Source: Schoenoplectus triqueter
Taxonomy: Eukaryota > Streptophyta > Magnoliopsida > Poales > Cyperaceae
Reading direction: 5' to 3'
Assembly (NCBI GenBank): GCA_964058805.1
Contig: CAXKVV010000679.1
Location: forward strand, 1-36,689
Length of the DNA: 36,689 bases
Shown: one piece after another, positions 19,360 through 30,913 of the stretch
Numbering within the stretch: the first letter of the stretch is position 1
How the letters are laid out: each line of letters starts with the position of its first letter
Made by a program: the position numbers and the translations under genes
The notes under the pieces: generated by a model
What the model was told of the DNA's origin: nothing
What the model saw: only the letters and a program-made list of their open reading frames with translations
Databases searched by the model: none

Positions 19360-21163
19360 AGGGGATAAACCATTGTAGCTTTGCGTGATGCCTTGCAATT
19401 TTTGCCAAAAAGCTAAAGGCAAGGCCAAGTGGGACTGTGGGATTGAGTTCGAGTGGTCACGACGGATAGCGAAGTGTGGGGGCCCACCAACTTATTCCCC
19501 ATATGTACGGATTTCTTCTCAAGTTCTCCGTCGTATCTTTCCATCTCTCTATGATTTTATCATTTTTATCTGATACATGATATCTCACATTTGTCTCTGG
19601 TGCATTACGGGACCCGGACCTACCCGCACACCCGATAAGAACGGGTAGCGACCCGTAGCTACAGGTTCATCCGATCCACGGGAGTCGGGACCACAATTTC
19701 AACCTTTCAGTGTCAAACTGTCAAGAGACAAATTGGAGATAGTCAGATAGAGATGGCATGCAATGATACCACTGTGAAATATGGATTATCCAACTGTCAA
19801 GAAACAATTGTTGACTTGTTGTCCATTTTTTCTCCATTTTTTTATGTACAATTATAAAATGTATTTTGTATTATCCAATCTGGTTCGCTAGTCCCAGATA
19901 AATACATATCCAATCGAATAATCAATTGTTTGATTACCTGATAGGCAATTGGAGGATAGCAAAAACCAGTATCTAGATTTGTCTTGTTATAACAATTCCA
20001 TACCTTAACGATTATAATGAATTTAAATGGTTACTCCACATTTAAAGTACTTAAATGATACTCATTCGGTATATACTGAGGTGTGTTTGAATTGTCCGGA
20101 GTTAGCCCTGCTCTTCAAATAAGATGCTAATCATAACAGTGGCATCATCCTAATGTGATATAGAAATTCAGATTATGGGTCGAACAACGCTCCGCTAAAC
20201 CATAGAAATGTTGGTTTAGTGAAAAGCGTGGCTGTGGAATTAGCGATAACAATAATAAATACTTTAGCGTTCTATTTTTTTTTATTTACTCTTGCTCGAC
20301 TTCTCTATCTCCCATGTCCCCCACATCAAACTCGCTGACGCGTCTCCAATCTCAAATCTCCGATGAAATTAATGAAACCGATTACAGTTGTCATCTCCGT
20401 TGATTAAGCACCTGATTGAGATCTGTCTTGAGGGTTGTCGAGATTGTCGAGGTGCGAGGACGACCACCAGAAAATCATTGAGGCTACGATAATTAGGAGC
20501 TTCAGCAAATATCTTTAGGGGCTTTTTCTGAGAACTTCTATAATCAAACTGTTATTTCGAATAAGCATATCAAAGCAATTGGCAGACATATCTATTTGTG
20601 ATTTGAATATTTGTATTATAATGTTGCGGGTTCAATTGTAAGAACATAAAATTAATTTGTCAATCTTTGGACCCTTTTTGACACTGGTATAAAATAATAC
20701 CAATATTGATTTGTGATATAGCATGAACTACGGTTGAGAAGAATGTTGGACAGTTGGGGGCTATTTACAAAACTGGAAAATTTCTATATTAATATTAAAT
20801 AAAAATTATTAACGCTAATATTAAATAATTCTCTAATCGGTAAATTAAAAGAATTAAGGCATTAATTGAAAAATATGACGATTCTTGTACATAATGCTCA
20901 TTGTATATATAATAAGCCATGAAAACAATTATAGTTAGATGAAAAAATAAATAGAAAATTCAAATAAAATTCAATCCATAAATAGTATTTAATATTGAAT
21001 TTTGTTAGCATCAATTTGAAATGAAATTCTTTGGCAATAATTCCTTCCTCATTTCGTATTGTAAACATTAAAAAAATAAAGTGCTTAAATTTATACATAA
21101 TGCTGGATTGGAAGTTTTAATTGGCTACAATTTACTGCTTGAGGTAGTTATGTCCATAATGCT
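19360..21163. other. non-coding with two less AT-rich patches
   Basis: Patches at about 19385-19700 and 20280-20520 have near-genic composition. A 62-codon plus-strand frame at 19385-19573 shows CNFCQKAKG but no domain I recognise. These could be relics of genes or of an element; I cannot assign them. A minus-strand frame at 20898-21098 is AT-rich noise. Confidence 0.35.
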
Positions 21164-21443
21164 TAGAGGTGGCAATCGGCGGGTCGGGTTGGGTTCGGGT
21201 TTGAATCGGGCGGATCGAGTTAGTTTGATATTTTGAAAGAAATCGAGTCGGGTTGGATCAGGTCAATTTACATATTGTGTTTTTTTTTCAGATCTTTAAT
21301 AAATTTTGATTTGATTGAAGATCATTTGATCTCGGATCGGGTCAGATCAGGTCGGGTTCGGATCAGATCAGGTTAATTTGACTTTTTTAAAATATCAAAT
21401 TGGATCAAATTTAAATCCGGATGGATTTCTCAGATTAGATCTT
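21164..21443. mobile_element. fragment of a hAT-like element (GGGTCGGG type)
   Basis: The left end TAGAGGTGGCAATCGGCGGG is a typical hAT-MITE terminus followed by GGGTCGGG, GGATCAGGTC and GGGTCAGATC subterminal repeats. No matching right terminus is visible. TAATGCT occurs on both sides (21157-21163 and 21445-21451), which may be a target duplication or chance. Confidence 0.45.
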
Positions 21444-21660
21444 TTAATGCTGCAATCAATATAAAGAGGCGAAACCTGGAATCTTACAATTGAAGCCTTC
21501 AAGTTTTCGGTAGAAACAAATTAATAATATCAGAATTATTATACTTTATGACTTATGCCGCTGGGTTGGATCCTTAATGAAATCTACTATGGGCGTTGAA
21601 ACGCGTTGCGCGTTGCGCGTTGTTTCGAAAAGCAATTCTTATTTGACTTTTTTGTTTTGG

Positions 21661-21900
21661 GACTGAATTATAGATTTTTTTAGTGCTTCAAATGATTGCA
21701 CCAAATGCACTTTTTTTTTCAAACTGACTAAGACTATGTATGCTTCACCGGAATTTTGGATTAATACTTTCTTCTGAAAGGACTGAATTATAGATTTTTT
21801 TTTTGTTTATCAAATGATTGCACCAAATGCATTTTTTTTTCAAACTGAGACTAAGACTATGCTTCGCGGGAATTTTGGATTGATACTTTTTTTCTGAAAA
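21661..21900. repeat. two tandem copies of a 120-bp unit
   Basis: Both units start GACTGAATTATAGATTTTTT (21661 and 21781). They share ATGATTGCACCAAATGCA, TTTTTTTTCAAACTGA, GACTAAGACTATG and GGAATTTTGGATT. Small indels lie in T-runs. No coding content. Confidence 0.85.
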
Positions 21901-23001
21901 AAGGTGAAATCCAATTCACAAATATTATTTTGTGTTTATAAGAAGTTTGAACTAATGATTTTTTAGAGGTCATTTTAATTAGTTATCACTTGAACTAATC
22001 ATTTATAAAATTATTGATACTTTTGAATTACATATCTTAAAAGAGGAGATTCGTATGTCCTAGTCTTTTGTGTCTCAATCACACCTCCACTTTTTAAATT
22101 TTTAATAACTCAAAATTTAAAATTAAAATATCAAAATAAAACGTTATATTTGATCTAGACCATCTTATTTATGTATAGATTAAAAAAATATGATGTTTGA
22201 ATATAATTTATGTGACATCAAGATCTTATAAAGAATACACTAATATGTTTAGTTTCTAGACGTTAATTTTATAATTTGTTGATATATAAAAAATGAAAGT
22301 GAAAAAATGAATATATTTTTATGTGTAAGAAAAAAAATATAATGTAGAACAAATATAACTGTCTTATATTGATATTTTAATTTTAAATTTTGAGTTTAAA
22401 AATTTAAAAATTAAAGACGCCATTGAAATAAAAGAAATTGAGACATTTGAACCTTCTTTCCTCTTAAAATAAGCAGCTTAGATATGTATAAATAGTGAAA
22501 ATAAGAGCGGCCAAAATCGCGATCGAGAACCACATAAATTTAATATTCAGAAATAAATTCATTTTATGATTAAATTTCGAACCAAAGAAAGAGCATGTCA
22601 AAATCAGCAAATATTCGTTTGTATAGGCCTCCAGAAGTGCACCCAAGCTGGGTGCTGGTACTGGTAGGATCAATAGCTAAAGTGTCACAATCTTCTCCTA
22701 TTCAACTATAATTAATCAAGTGTGATCGAGATTCCTCAGGGCTGGTCCTTTTAAAGCTAAAAATCATCTTACTGGACAGTTGGGGGGGCCTCCCCAATTT
22801 GAGCGGTACAGATCTTGTTTCAGGTTAAAAGAAAAAAAGGTCGCATCTTTGCTCTTTGGTGTTGCGTATCCTCTCTCTCCTTTTGAGTTCGACGAGTACA
22901 TGCCAGTAAGACATTAAGTCAGAAGTTGAGTTGAAGACTGTACCAACCTATGGTCCAATTTGGCATCTTGTAAGAATGATTGAGGGATGAAAACTTAAAT
23001 C
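21901..23001. other. non-coding
   Basis: AT-rich DNA. A 69-codon minus-strand frame (22464-22673) ends in a hydrophobic stretch that could form one membrane helix, but nothing around it supports a gene. About 22770-22900 is less AT-rich, without homology I can name. TTTTAAATTTTTAATAACTC near 22092 and AAAAATTTAAAAATTAAAGA near 22396 may be arms of another decayed inverted-repeat element (about 22020-22450). Confidence 0.35.
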
Positions 23002-23262
23002 AAGTCAGCGTTGAAATTTTGGATCATTAGTTCAACAATGGTGCTGTTTGGGTAGGCATACATAACTCCCACAAATATCTTGTTTTTTTTCTTTTTGTAT
23101 TTTGTTATGTTAAATTTTTAACTGATCACTTTTTCTTTTTTAAGTCAGCGTTGAAATTTTGGATCATTAGTTCAACAATGGTGCCGTACAAAACTCACAA
23201 AAATATCTTATTGTTCTTTTTGTATTTTGTTATGTTAAATTTTTAACTGATTAGTTTTAATT
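23002..23262. repeat. tandem duplication, units about 140 and 120 bp
   Basis: Unit 1 (23002-23141) and unit 2 (from 23142) both begin AAGTCAGCGTTGAAATTTTG, continue ATCATTAGTTCAACAATGGT and end TTGTTATGTTAAATTTTTAA. Unit 2 lacks about 20 bp in the middle. Confidence 0.85.
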
Positions 23263-23265
23263 TTT

Positions 23266-24012
23266 TTAGGGATAATACTTTTAAGAGTTTTCAAACAATT
23301 TAAGTTAGAACCCCGAATCTTTATTTTAGATAAGTACCTATTAATATATGTAATTTATGACAAATAATAACCAGACTATTAGTTTGTTATATAATATTCT
23401 ATTATAAAGTATAAATATCCAAAATACCCTTATATGCCTACAGTACAATATTTAAAATATTTATTCTATATAAAGAATCCTTATTTGCAAAAAGGTGTTA
23501 GCTAGTGTAAAAATTATTGACGCTATTTTAAAATTCATAATATATCTTATTTTATTTTATGTTTACACAAAAGATATGTACTACATAAATAAATAAAACA
23601 GATAATTTTTCTTTTATTTTTTTGCAATTTTTAATTTCAAATTGATGCAATGAACGGATTCTTGTTTCACAACACATGTTACTTTTTATTTTTAAATAAC
23701 AAAAAGATTATCAATTTTAATTATTTATATAACTATATCTTTCTTATAAATGTAAAAGTGTGTAAAATATAGATTAATTGATGAACACATTTTGTATAAT
23801 TAAAATTTAATAAGTGTCAAAAAAATTTAAATTGTTAATCTTTTTTGCAAATTAAAATTTCATATAACGTATATATTTTAGATGTTATATTATAAACATC
23901 TAAGAGCATTTCGGTTATTTTATATTTTAGAATTGTTTATTAGATAATAAATTAATAGTTGAGAGAGAACATTTATCATAAGTTGCATAATTTGGAGATG
24001 TTTGTTCAAATT
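23266..24012. mobile_element. AT-rich long-inverted-repeat MITE-like element
   Basis: The right arm read on the minus strand (CAAACATCTCCAAATTATGC, then AACTTATGATAAATG, then AACTATTAATTTATTATCTA) pairs imperfectly with the left arm (TTTATGACAAATAATAACCA, then GACTATTAGTTTGTTATATA at 23384 on). The arm sequence resembles the ends of the element at 2084-2888. No ORF and no clear target duplication; outer limits are approximate. Confidence 0.45.
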
Positions 24013-24526
24013 AATATCACAAACTAACTTCAATAATTAGTAGTTCCGAGAAATATTATTCCTTTTTGGTCAGACTCGTAGCATTAATTACAAAATATAA
24101 CAAACTAGTTCTTAATATATGAGATCCTACTTCAAATCAACAATAGTCTTTTTTTTTTGAGGAAAAAAATCAACACAAGTCTTGGTCGCAGGATTTCAAA
24201 GTTGTGTGTCCCAAACAAGGAATTCACATCCAGTGAAATACTTCACGGTGTGTTGGGCAGTTATTTCAATCTCAACTATTCATCTGCTATCTAAAATCTA
24301 TCCAACTCCTATACATCTTATCTGTCCATGATTGAAATTTAATCCTCCATCTGCCCACTTCACGTGGTGAGGTACCTCAGGATAACATCCTCAAAAAAGT
24401 CTGTCGTTTCAAAGTCCGTGCGAGATCCATTAAACGACATATAGTTTTTATTGTTCATCTTAATTAAACTTAAACTATATATCTGTAAGTTTTAATTTAT
24501 ATAATTTTTATTTAACTTATCTAAAT

Positions 24527-24531
<5 letters not shown>
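24013..24531. other. non-coding
   Basis: No gene seen. About 24180-24420 is less AT-rich and contains a CACGTG at about 24362, but no frame or element end. Confidence 0.4.

Positions 24532-24560
<29 letters not shown>
24532..24560. repeat. (AT)n microsatellite abutting the foldback element
   Basis: About 14 AT repeats directly before the element; another TA run (24966-24980) leading into CACACAC follows it. Confidence 0.85.
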
Positions 24561-24564
<4 letters not shown>

Positions 24565-24965
24565 TAATGCTATGGTGCTTCGCGAAGTAAAAAAAAATTT
24601 ATGCTTCGCATCTGTATCTCGAATTTAAAAGTTCAAACGGCCGATCCAAACCGTTGAGCATCATCTTCATATTGAAATATCCTTGGAGATCAAATTTTAT
24701 ATTTTTTTGAATTTTTTTGATATTTTTTAGATGAGTACAAAGTCGCTTGTTTTGGATGGTGCAGAAATCTTTAGATTAACAAACTTTGTACCCATCTAAA
24801 AAATATCAAAAAAATTCAAAAAAATATAAAATTTTATCTCCAAGGATATTTCAATATGAAGATGATGTTCAACGGTTTGGATCGGCCGTTTGAACTTTTA
24901 AATTCGAGATACGGACGCGAAGCATAAAAGATTTTTTGCTTCGCGAAGCACCATAGCATTACTCT
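24561..24965. mobile_element. 405-bp foldback MITE, copy 1, inside a TA microsatellite
   Basis: The two arms are nearly perfect reverse complements from AGAGTAATGCTATGGTGCTT (24561) to the matching end at 24965. They leave a non-palindromic loop of about 41 nt (GCTTGTTTTGGATGGTGCAG in its first half). Near each end is a smaller palindrome, CTTCGCGAAG. A second copy lies at 34738-35141. No ORF. TA-microsatellite embedding recalls Micron-type MITEs of rice; superfamily not assigned. Confidence 0.85.
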
Positions 24966-24980
24966 ATATATATATATATA

Positions 24981-27900
24981 CACACACGTGAAATTATAAT
25001 TATTGTATGTTTATTGATATTATAGAAGCTTGTCATATTTGTTAATAATTCTGATTTTTGGTATATTCGTTCTGCTTGAGCATCCCTTCACTCCTATTGT
25101 ACAGAAGCTAAAACATACATGAAGCTAAAAAAATTTAGGTGCACATGTTGTGCGTAGCAGTTTTTGTCGCGCAGAAACAACTAATTGTGGAAGCAAGAGG
25201 AATAATTAAGTTTGTAATAAGAATGTACTGGAACAGTTTTAGAAAATCATGTCGTTCCACGACGGATTATTTTTATATATAAAAAATAAAAAATTAAAGT
25301 TATAAAAGGAGAAATTATTTTAAAAAAAAAATTGTAAAAAAAGAAAGACCATGACAAAACGGCCCAAAAAAAATTCAAATATCTATAACATTGATGAAGA
25401 ACATTAAAAATACATTGATCGAGAACTTTCGTTTATAATTTCAATTCCGCAGACAAGAACTCAAATACATTTATATTTGTCGGTAGTGCTTTTACGTTGA
25501 AACAGATCAAAATTATATGCTTTTGTAAATAATAATTAGTAAGGATTTTTAACTTTACATGATTTTATTAACAAATCGTAATTAAGTATATATCATACTC
25601 GTGCATTAATATTTACCTGCTCTATATACACACTTCACAATTCAACACATTCAACAATATAAACATATATAGTAATGAACAATCAATTCGAGCTTCACAT
25701 GGCAAGAGATATATTTCTTTTTATGGTTTTGCTTACCTAAATTTTCAAGGTGTGCTAAAATTAGATTTTATCTACACAGTTCAAAGTTGCATATATGTGT
25801 AATAATTAAGATAAGTATTAAGCACAATATTATTAGGTCTCAATAATCTTTTGTGGCCCACAATCATAATATGTTAGTCTTTCAGATATCGCGTTGTTAT
25901 TTTATATTTTTTTGTTCAAATGATTTAATGTTCTTCACAAATGTTATAAATATTTAAATAAAATTTTCATAGTATAGAACTCATTAATTGAATAAATATA
26001 CGATAAGTTATCGCATTTACAAGTAGCGGATATCAATATGTTAAAATTCTAAAATCAGTGATATTTTTATATTTTGGGGCATTTTTTTTCTCTCTACTGG
26101 TTGCTCTAAAATTCATAAAATTTTAGTATGTTGTAGAGTTATTTATTAACTTTTCAGAAAATATAAGAACATTAAATTCTAATAAACGATGAAAAAGTTA
26201 TGAGCATCGAAATTTGATACTGACTAAAACATCTTGTTAAGAAATGTAATTAATATTTATAATTAATAATTAGAAAATAAAAAAATAGAATAAAAATAAG
26301 AAATAGTAGTAGAGGTTGAGATTGGGTCTCAGATATCTCATCATAGGTCCAAATAAGAATAGAACAACAAAGTCGTTAGTTTACCGTTGGTACCAGTAGT
26401 ACACAACAATCTATAAATACCAACAGCACTATATCATACTTCTCATAATTCCTTATAATTATCAGAATTCTTCACATCTGAATTAGATATAAAAAGAATA
26501 TGCAGAATTTTAAATGATTTAGGATACTTCCCGAATTCCAACTGTTCAACTTCACAAGGGAGTTAGTATAAACGGATTAATGGTTAAATTCATTACAATT
26601 TTTAAATACGGATCAGACATACCATTGGAAGATAATGGCATATTATTTTTTAATAGAGTCAATGATTAGGAAATATATTAATTATAAAAAAATATCACTA
26701 ATTCTATATCCATTAAGAGAATTAACTTTTAACTATATCACATCATCAATGTTTTTCACTATTGATTTTATTTTTCTCTCTTTATTTATCTTAATAAAAT
26801 GGTTAATATTATTTTTCACTCTCTTTATTTAAATAAATGATATAATATCTCTAAAATATAATTTAAATACTAAAGTAATACAACCCTTTATTGACTTGTG
26901 CTAGTATTCTAAATTTGTGCTGTGTTAAAGCACATCGTACCACGTGTCGTGTTTTTTATTTAGTTATTTTTTTTCATGCCGTATAATGTCATATCTAAAA
27001 TTGATAAAATAAGTTAAAATATTTTAGCTTCATCTTTGTATCAGCTTTGTATCAGGTAAAGAAGAACCACTTCTTGGAAATTAATTTGTTTCTCTTTTCT
27101 AGGTCAAAAGAAAGAAAAATATTCGGTGCCTTTTCAAATAAATCAAGCCCAATCTAACCAACGAATCCGATTATCTTCCGCATCATTTTTTATGCCCTGA
27201 AGACTTATATGGGTAGTTAAAAATCATCAATAATAGTATTATTAGATTATGAAATTAGAGGAATATGTTAACATTACAAATTTTGGTGCATTAGCATTGT
27301 TTTCTATTACCAGCATTAAATGATGTTTTGCACACAAAAAGAAAAAAAAAAATTATGATGAAAATTTCTCTTCGTGAATTAAGACGTGCACGCAAGGGCA
27401 GAGACAATGACAGAAAGAGCTTGTTCCTCCCCTCCATGATTAACGTAAATATACATAAAAATTATGAAATTAGATTATATTTGTATAAAAATTTATCGTT
27501 TATCCTCCATAATTTGTTTTCAGTCATTCAATGTTTTATATTCTATCAACCCGCCTCTATATTCAAATTCTAGCTCCGCCATATGTGGATGGTTATCTGT
27601 TCAAAGAGCGATAATTTAAAACTTTTTGACCCTGTAATTGATGCCATTAAGAATGAGAATCGAAAACTTTGACCCAAAGTTAAGAAATATAAATGTAATT
27701 AAGAATGAGAGTAGAAAACTTTGACCCAAAGTTAAAACTTAAGAAATATATAAATGGAATTAACAAAATCAACCCATTATCATATTTAGCGGCGATCAAG
27801 TTTTTCAGATACAAAAGGGACAAACAAATTAAAGATTTGATTGTAAGGTACAGTCATATCATGCAATACCAAAATGAGAGTGCCAAAACGAAAGTCAAAG

Positions 27901-28055
27901 AACCTGATATGACCAGGCGCAGTACTGATTGAAACAAAACAATTGTTTAAAAATCTACAGCATTTTATTCTTCTGAATTAGTGGCTAAATCATGGGATTT
28001 TCTTGAGGCCGAATGGAGAAAATTCTAGAGATAGAGATTGAGAAGGTATATTAGG
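24981..28055. other. long AT-rich non-coding stretch
   Basis: No credible gene over about 3 kb. A CTATAAATACC TATA-like site near 26411 is followed by no usable frame. The frames at 26635-26832, 27328-27573 and 27705-27932 have AT-driven composition without domains. A direct repeat at 27647-27760 is listed separately. Confidence 0.5.
27647..27760. repeat. tandem duplication of about 54 bp
   Basis: TTAAGAATGAGA(A/G)T(C/A)G followed by AAAACTTTGACCCAAAGTTA occurs twice (from about 27647 and 27701), each followed by AAGAAATATAAATG or a close variant. Confidence 0.75.
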
Positions 28056-28660
28056 CTAGAAATTTTAGACTGGTCCCTGAAGTATCATTTTTTTTATCAA
28101 ATTAATGTTTAAAGTATCAAAAGTATCACTTTTCTAACAAATTGATCCTTAAAATTTTAAATTTATCATTTTAATCCCTAAAATTTTACTAACTTATCAT
28201 TTTAATCCTTAAATTTTTTATTTATAGTAAATTAGTCCTATCATTATCAATGCTAAAAAATAAATATTTACATTAAAATCCATATCATATAACATATCTT
28301 ATAATTTGTGAAAAATATTATAAATATCACATGAATTAATTTATAATAATAAAACATTAACACAATATTTTTATTGTTATATTCATACTAGTTAAAATGC
28401 TAAAAATTAATTCTATGATCAATGAGAATATCACTTTTAATAGATTTTAGATATTATAGAACTAATTTCATATAAATTAAAAACTTCAAGAACTAATATG
28501 ATACCTGTTTATACTTCAAGAACTAACATGATACATTTAAAACTTTAAGAACTAATTTGATAACAAAGTGGTACTATAAGAATCAAATTGATAATTTTAA
28601 ACTTGAAGGGTCAATTTGATAAAGTGATAATACTTTAAAAACTATTTATGTAATTTACTC
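28056..28660. mobile_element. MITE-like element with long repeat-filled inverted ends
   Basis: The left end has GGTCCCTGAAGTATCA, AACAAATTGATCCTTAAAAT and TCATTTTAATCC(C/T)TAAA repeats. The right end has the complementary CTTCAAGAACTAA(T/C)ATGATA, AATTTGATAA and GAAGGGTCAATTTGATAAAG units every 30-37 bp. The arms form a long imperfect inverted repeat around an AT-rich core with no ORF. The exact ends and target duplication are unclear. Confidence 0.6.
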
Positions 28661-30000
28661 AAAATAAAATAATAGACATACCTTAGAAGGCCTTATTCGG
28701 CCCAAAATTCAAAATAGGTGATCTGTTCCTCAAATTATATGATACTATTAAACTAACGCGGCGATCTGTTTGAGCTTTGAGCATTAGAACAGCTATGCAG
28801 GCCTGAATTTATAACAACTAACAATTATTAAATATTATATTATACATTCCATCCCATAGTTGAATATGCTATCATGCTACTGATTTGGTAGAATACACCT
28901 CAAAATGAACCCTGGTTCTGATTAGTTTACAGGATTAAGATATTATACAGCTCAGGAGAGAACCACATAATAATTAGTTGACCGTACTATTATTATTTCT
29001 ATATATAATCTCTCTTGACTTTTTTGGCCAAATTTTAAAATTACAGATGTTTTCCGTACTGATCATTATTATTTATTATTTGCCCTTTCAACATATTTAG
29101 TGTAATAGTGTTTACTAATGCATTTTTTTTTCTTCAGTCGTTGCCGATTCGGCTACACATCTGCTCTTAGTAATACACTTTTGTGTTGTAATTGATTAGA
29201 ACGCAATATTAAGCATGATATGAAATGAAATTTGTTAGATCGGTATGAACAGTGCAATGAAAATAATTCATCGCTAACAAATTTTTTTATTATTTAAACG
29301 AATCCTTTGTTAATTTTTTATTTCGTATCACTCAAAATTTCAATACGGATCTTTTTTTTGTTTGTTTAAAGTTCATGAGAGGATTCATACCCACTATTTT
29401 TGTTGGAAGTATTTAAAATCTTGCCACATATATTGTTATTGGAAACAATAACAAACAAGATGGAAGAAATAGAAGATGATACAAAAAATATACAGTCCTA
29501 ATTGCTCTAATTGCATTCTTACATTGTTTCTACGCCTAATTCTATGGTTTTTTTTATTAATTAATGCACAAATTTCCCCTCGCGTTAGAAGTTGCTTGAA
29601 TATTCCACGTCGCATTCAACAAAGCAGTACTATCCAATTAGAGAGACATACTCTAAATAACAATGTTTCGACTAATTTAAGCATCCAAAAATAATTTATT
29701 TAGCTATTCTTCATTTCATCTAATATCAACCATCTGTTTTTTCTGCTCATTTTCATAACATCAATTGCAATGCATTTTACTCGAACGAACAACATGAGAA
29801 TTCATGTAGTCTAATTAATTTGGTATTCCACTGTATAAATGTCTGATTTCTAATCAATAGTTTCGAAAATGTATATATACATATATAATACTTAATTACT
29901 AGCCGTTGCACATAATTAGAGGGAGGCGTGGCCTTCTAGAAATTATCTTTGCCCCAATACTTTTGTGAGAAAAGAGGAGGCACCTAGAAATGAATTCACA
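28661..30000. other. distal upstream region of the aspartic protease, non-coding
   Basis: No gene supported; a 72-codon frame at 29476-29694 has no domain. TTGACC/TTGACT W-box cores occur near 28977 and 29014, too far upstream to weigh much. Confidence 0.4.
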
Positions 30001-30850
30001 TTCCTTATCGTGTTGCACCGTGCAGTGTAACATATTGACCGTTGGATTGGAGGGATTCGAATATATTTTTGTGTCCTCAAATGATAAAACGATTCATATA
30101 TATGTTACATGGTGCTACTAAACAGAAGATTCAGCACTCTCTATAAATAAGATGGGACTAGACAATGTTCCTTGATAGACGCAATGGGATGAGTTAGGTT
30201 CAAGTTACAGATTAATTAATAATATAAATATCCTGCTAATCCTTGCAATCTTGCATTACAAAGCACGTGTACTTCCTGAAAAGTTTATTCTCCCATTCCT
30301 CTCCATGATTTATTTAATTAAATTAGCATCCTTTTCTATATACCCTTAATATAATAGTACTTAATTTGTGTACTAATACCAGTCCCCCTCCCCCCCCGGG
30401 CACAAAAAAATTAATTAGTTAATAAAACACGCACGCAAACACAGTTATTTCCCAACAAAAAATTCAAACTAGATAATTCCATCGTTAAAAAGAGTTAAGA
30501 GTTGTTATATCACTAATTCTGCAGCAAGAAGGAAAAAATTACTGGTGCATATGCAAAGGGATGTTGTGGGTACTGAGAAAAAAACAAGACTACCCTGTTC
30601 TCATGGATTTATGTACATGCAAAAAAGACTAGACCAACGTTACGTTACCCAGCAATACCTGCTCGTCAATTTTAAAAATCATATATAAAAAGAGAAAAAT
30701 CAGTCAGACGCAAAACCAACACACTGCACATGAGCTTACAGGGCTAACCATGTGCAATCTTGTTTAATTTGTCAACGCATAATTGTCAAATAGAGTAACT
30801 AATTCATCTTCTAATATATATAAATACAGTTATCTCTTGCTGCAAAGAAA
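30001..30850 (+). promoter_or_regulatory. presumed promoter of the aspartic protease gene
   Basis: A TATA box, TATATATAAATA, lies at about 30815-30826, 70-80 bp before the start codon, placing the transcription start near 30845-30850. Upstream are a TTGACC W-box core (30035-30040), a CACGTG G-box (30264-30269) and a GTTGAC core on the minus strand near 30770. W-boxes are bound by WRKY factors and would suit a defence protease, but these short motifs are only suggestive. Confidence 0.5.
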
Positions 30851-30913
30851 ATGTTCGTCCAATCATTCTCCCAAATCAATCAACGAGACGAGCTCAAATG
30901 CTGCAGATTTTAA
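30851..30913 (+). CDS. upstream ORF overlapping the protease start codon
   Basis: ATG at 30851 opens a 20-codon frame (MFVQSFSQINQRDELKCCRF) ending at TAA 30911-30913. It is out of frame with the protease ATG at 30898 and overlaps it by 16 nt. If the transcript starts upstream of 30851, ribosomes must leak past this ATG to make the protease. The TATA position puts the cap so close that the uORF may be skipped or absent from some transcripts. Confidence 0.4.
   Translation: MFVQSFSQINQRDELKCCRF

Noticed and set aside
19385..19573. 62-codon frame with CNFCQKAKG, zinc-finger-like at first sight
   Set aside because: Only one C-x-x-C pair at the start, no partner residues with proper spacing, no homology I recognise, and no gene context.
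22464..22673. 69-codon minus-strand frame with a hydrophobic C-terminal segment
   Set aside because: AT-rich hydrophobic frames arise easily by chance here; no promoter, splice sites or known family support it.
24561..24965. microRNA precursor interpretation of the hairpin
   Set aside because: The structure is too long and nearly perfect, and it has a second genomic copy with transposon-like flanks, so a foldback MITE is the simpler reading.
26405..26620. orphan promoter with a TATA-like CTATAAATACC
   Set aside because: No coding frame or RNA gene follows; TATA-like strings are frequent in this composition.
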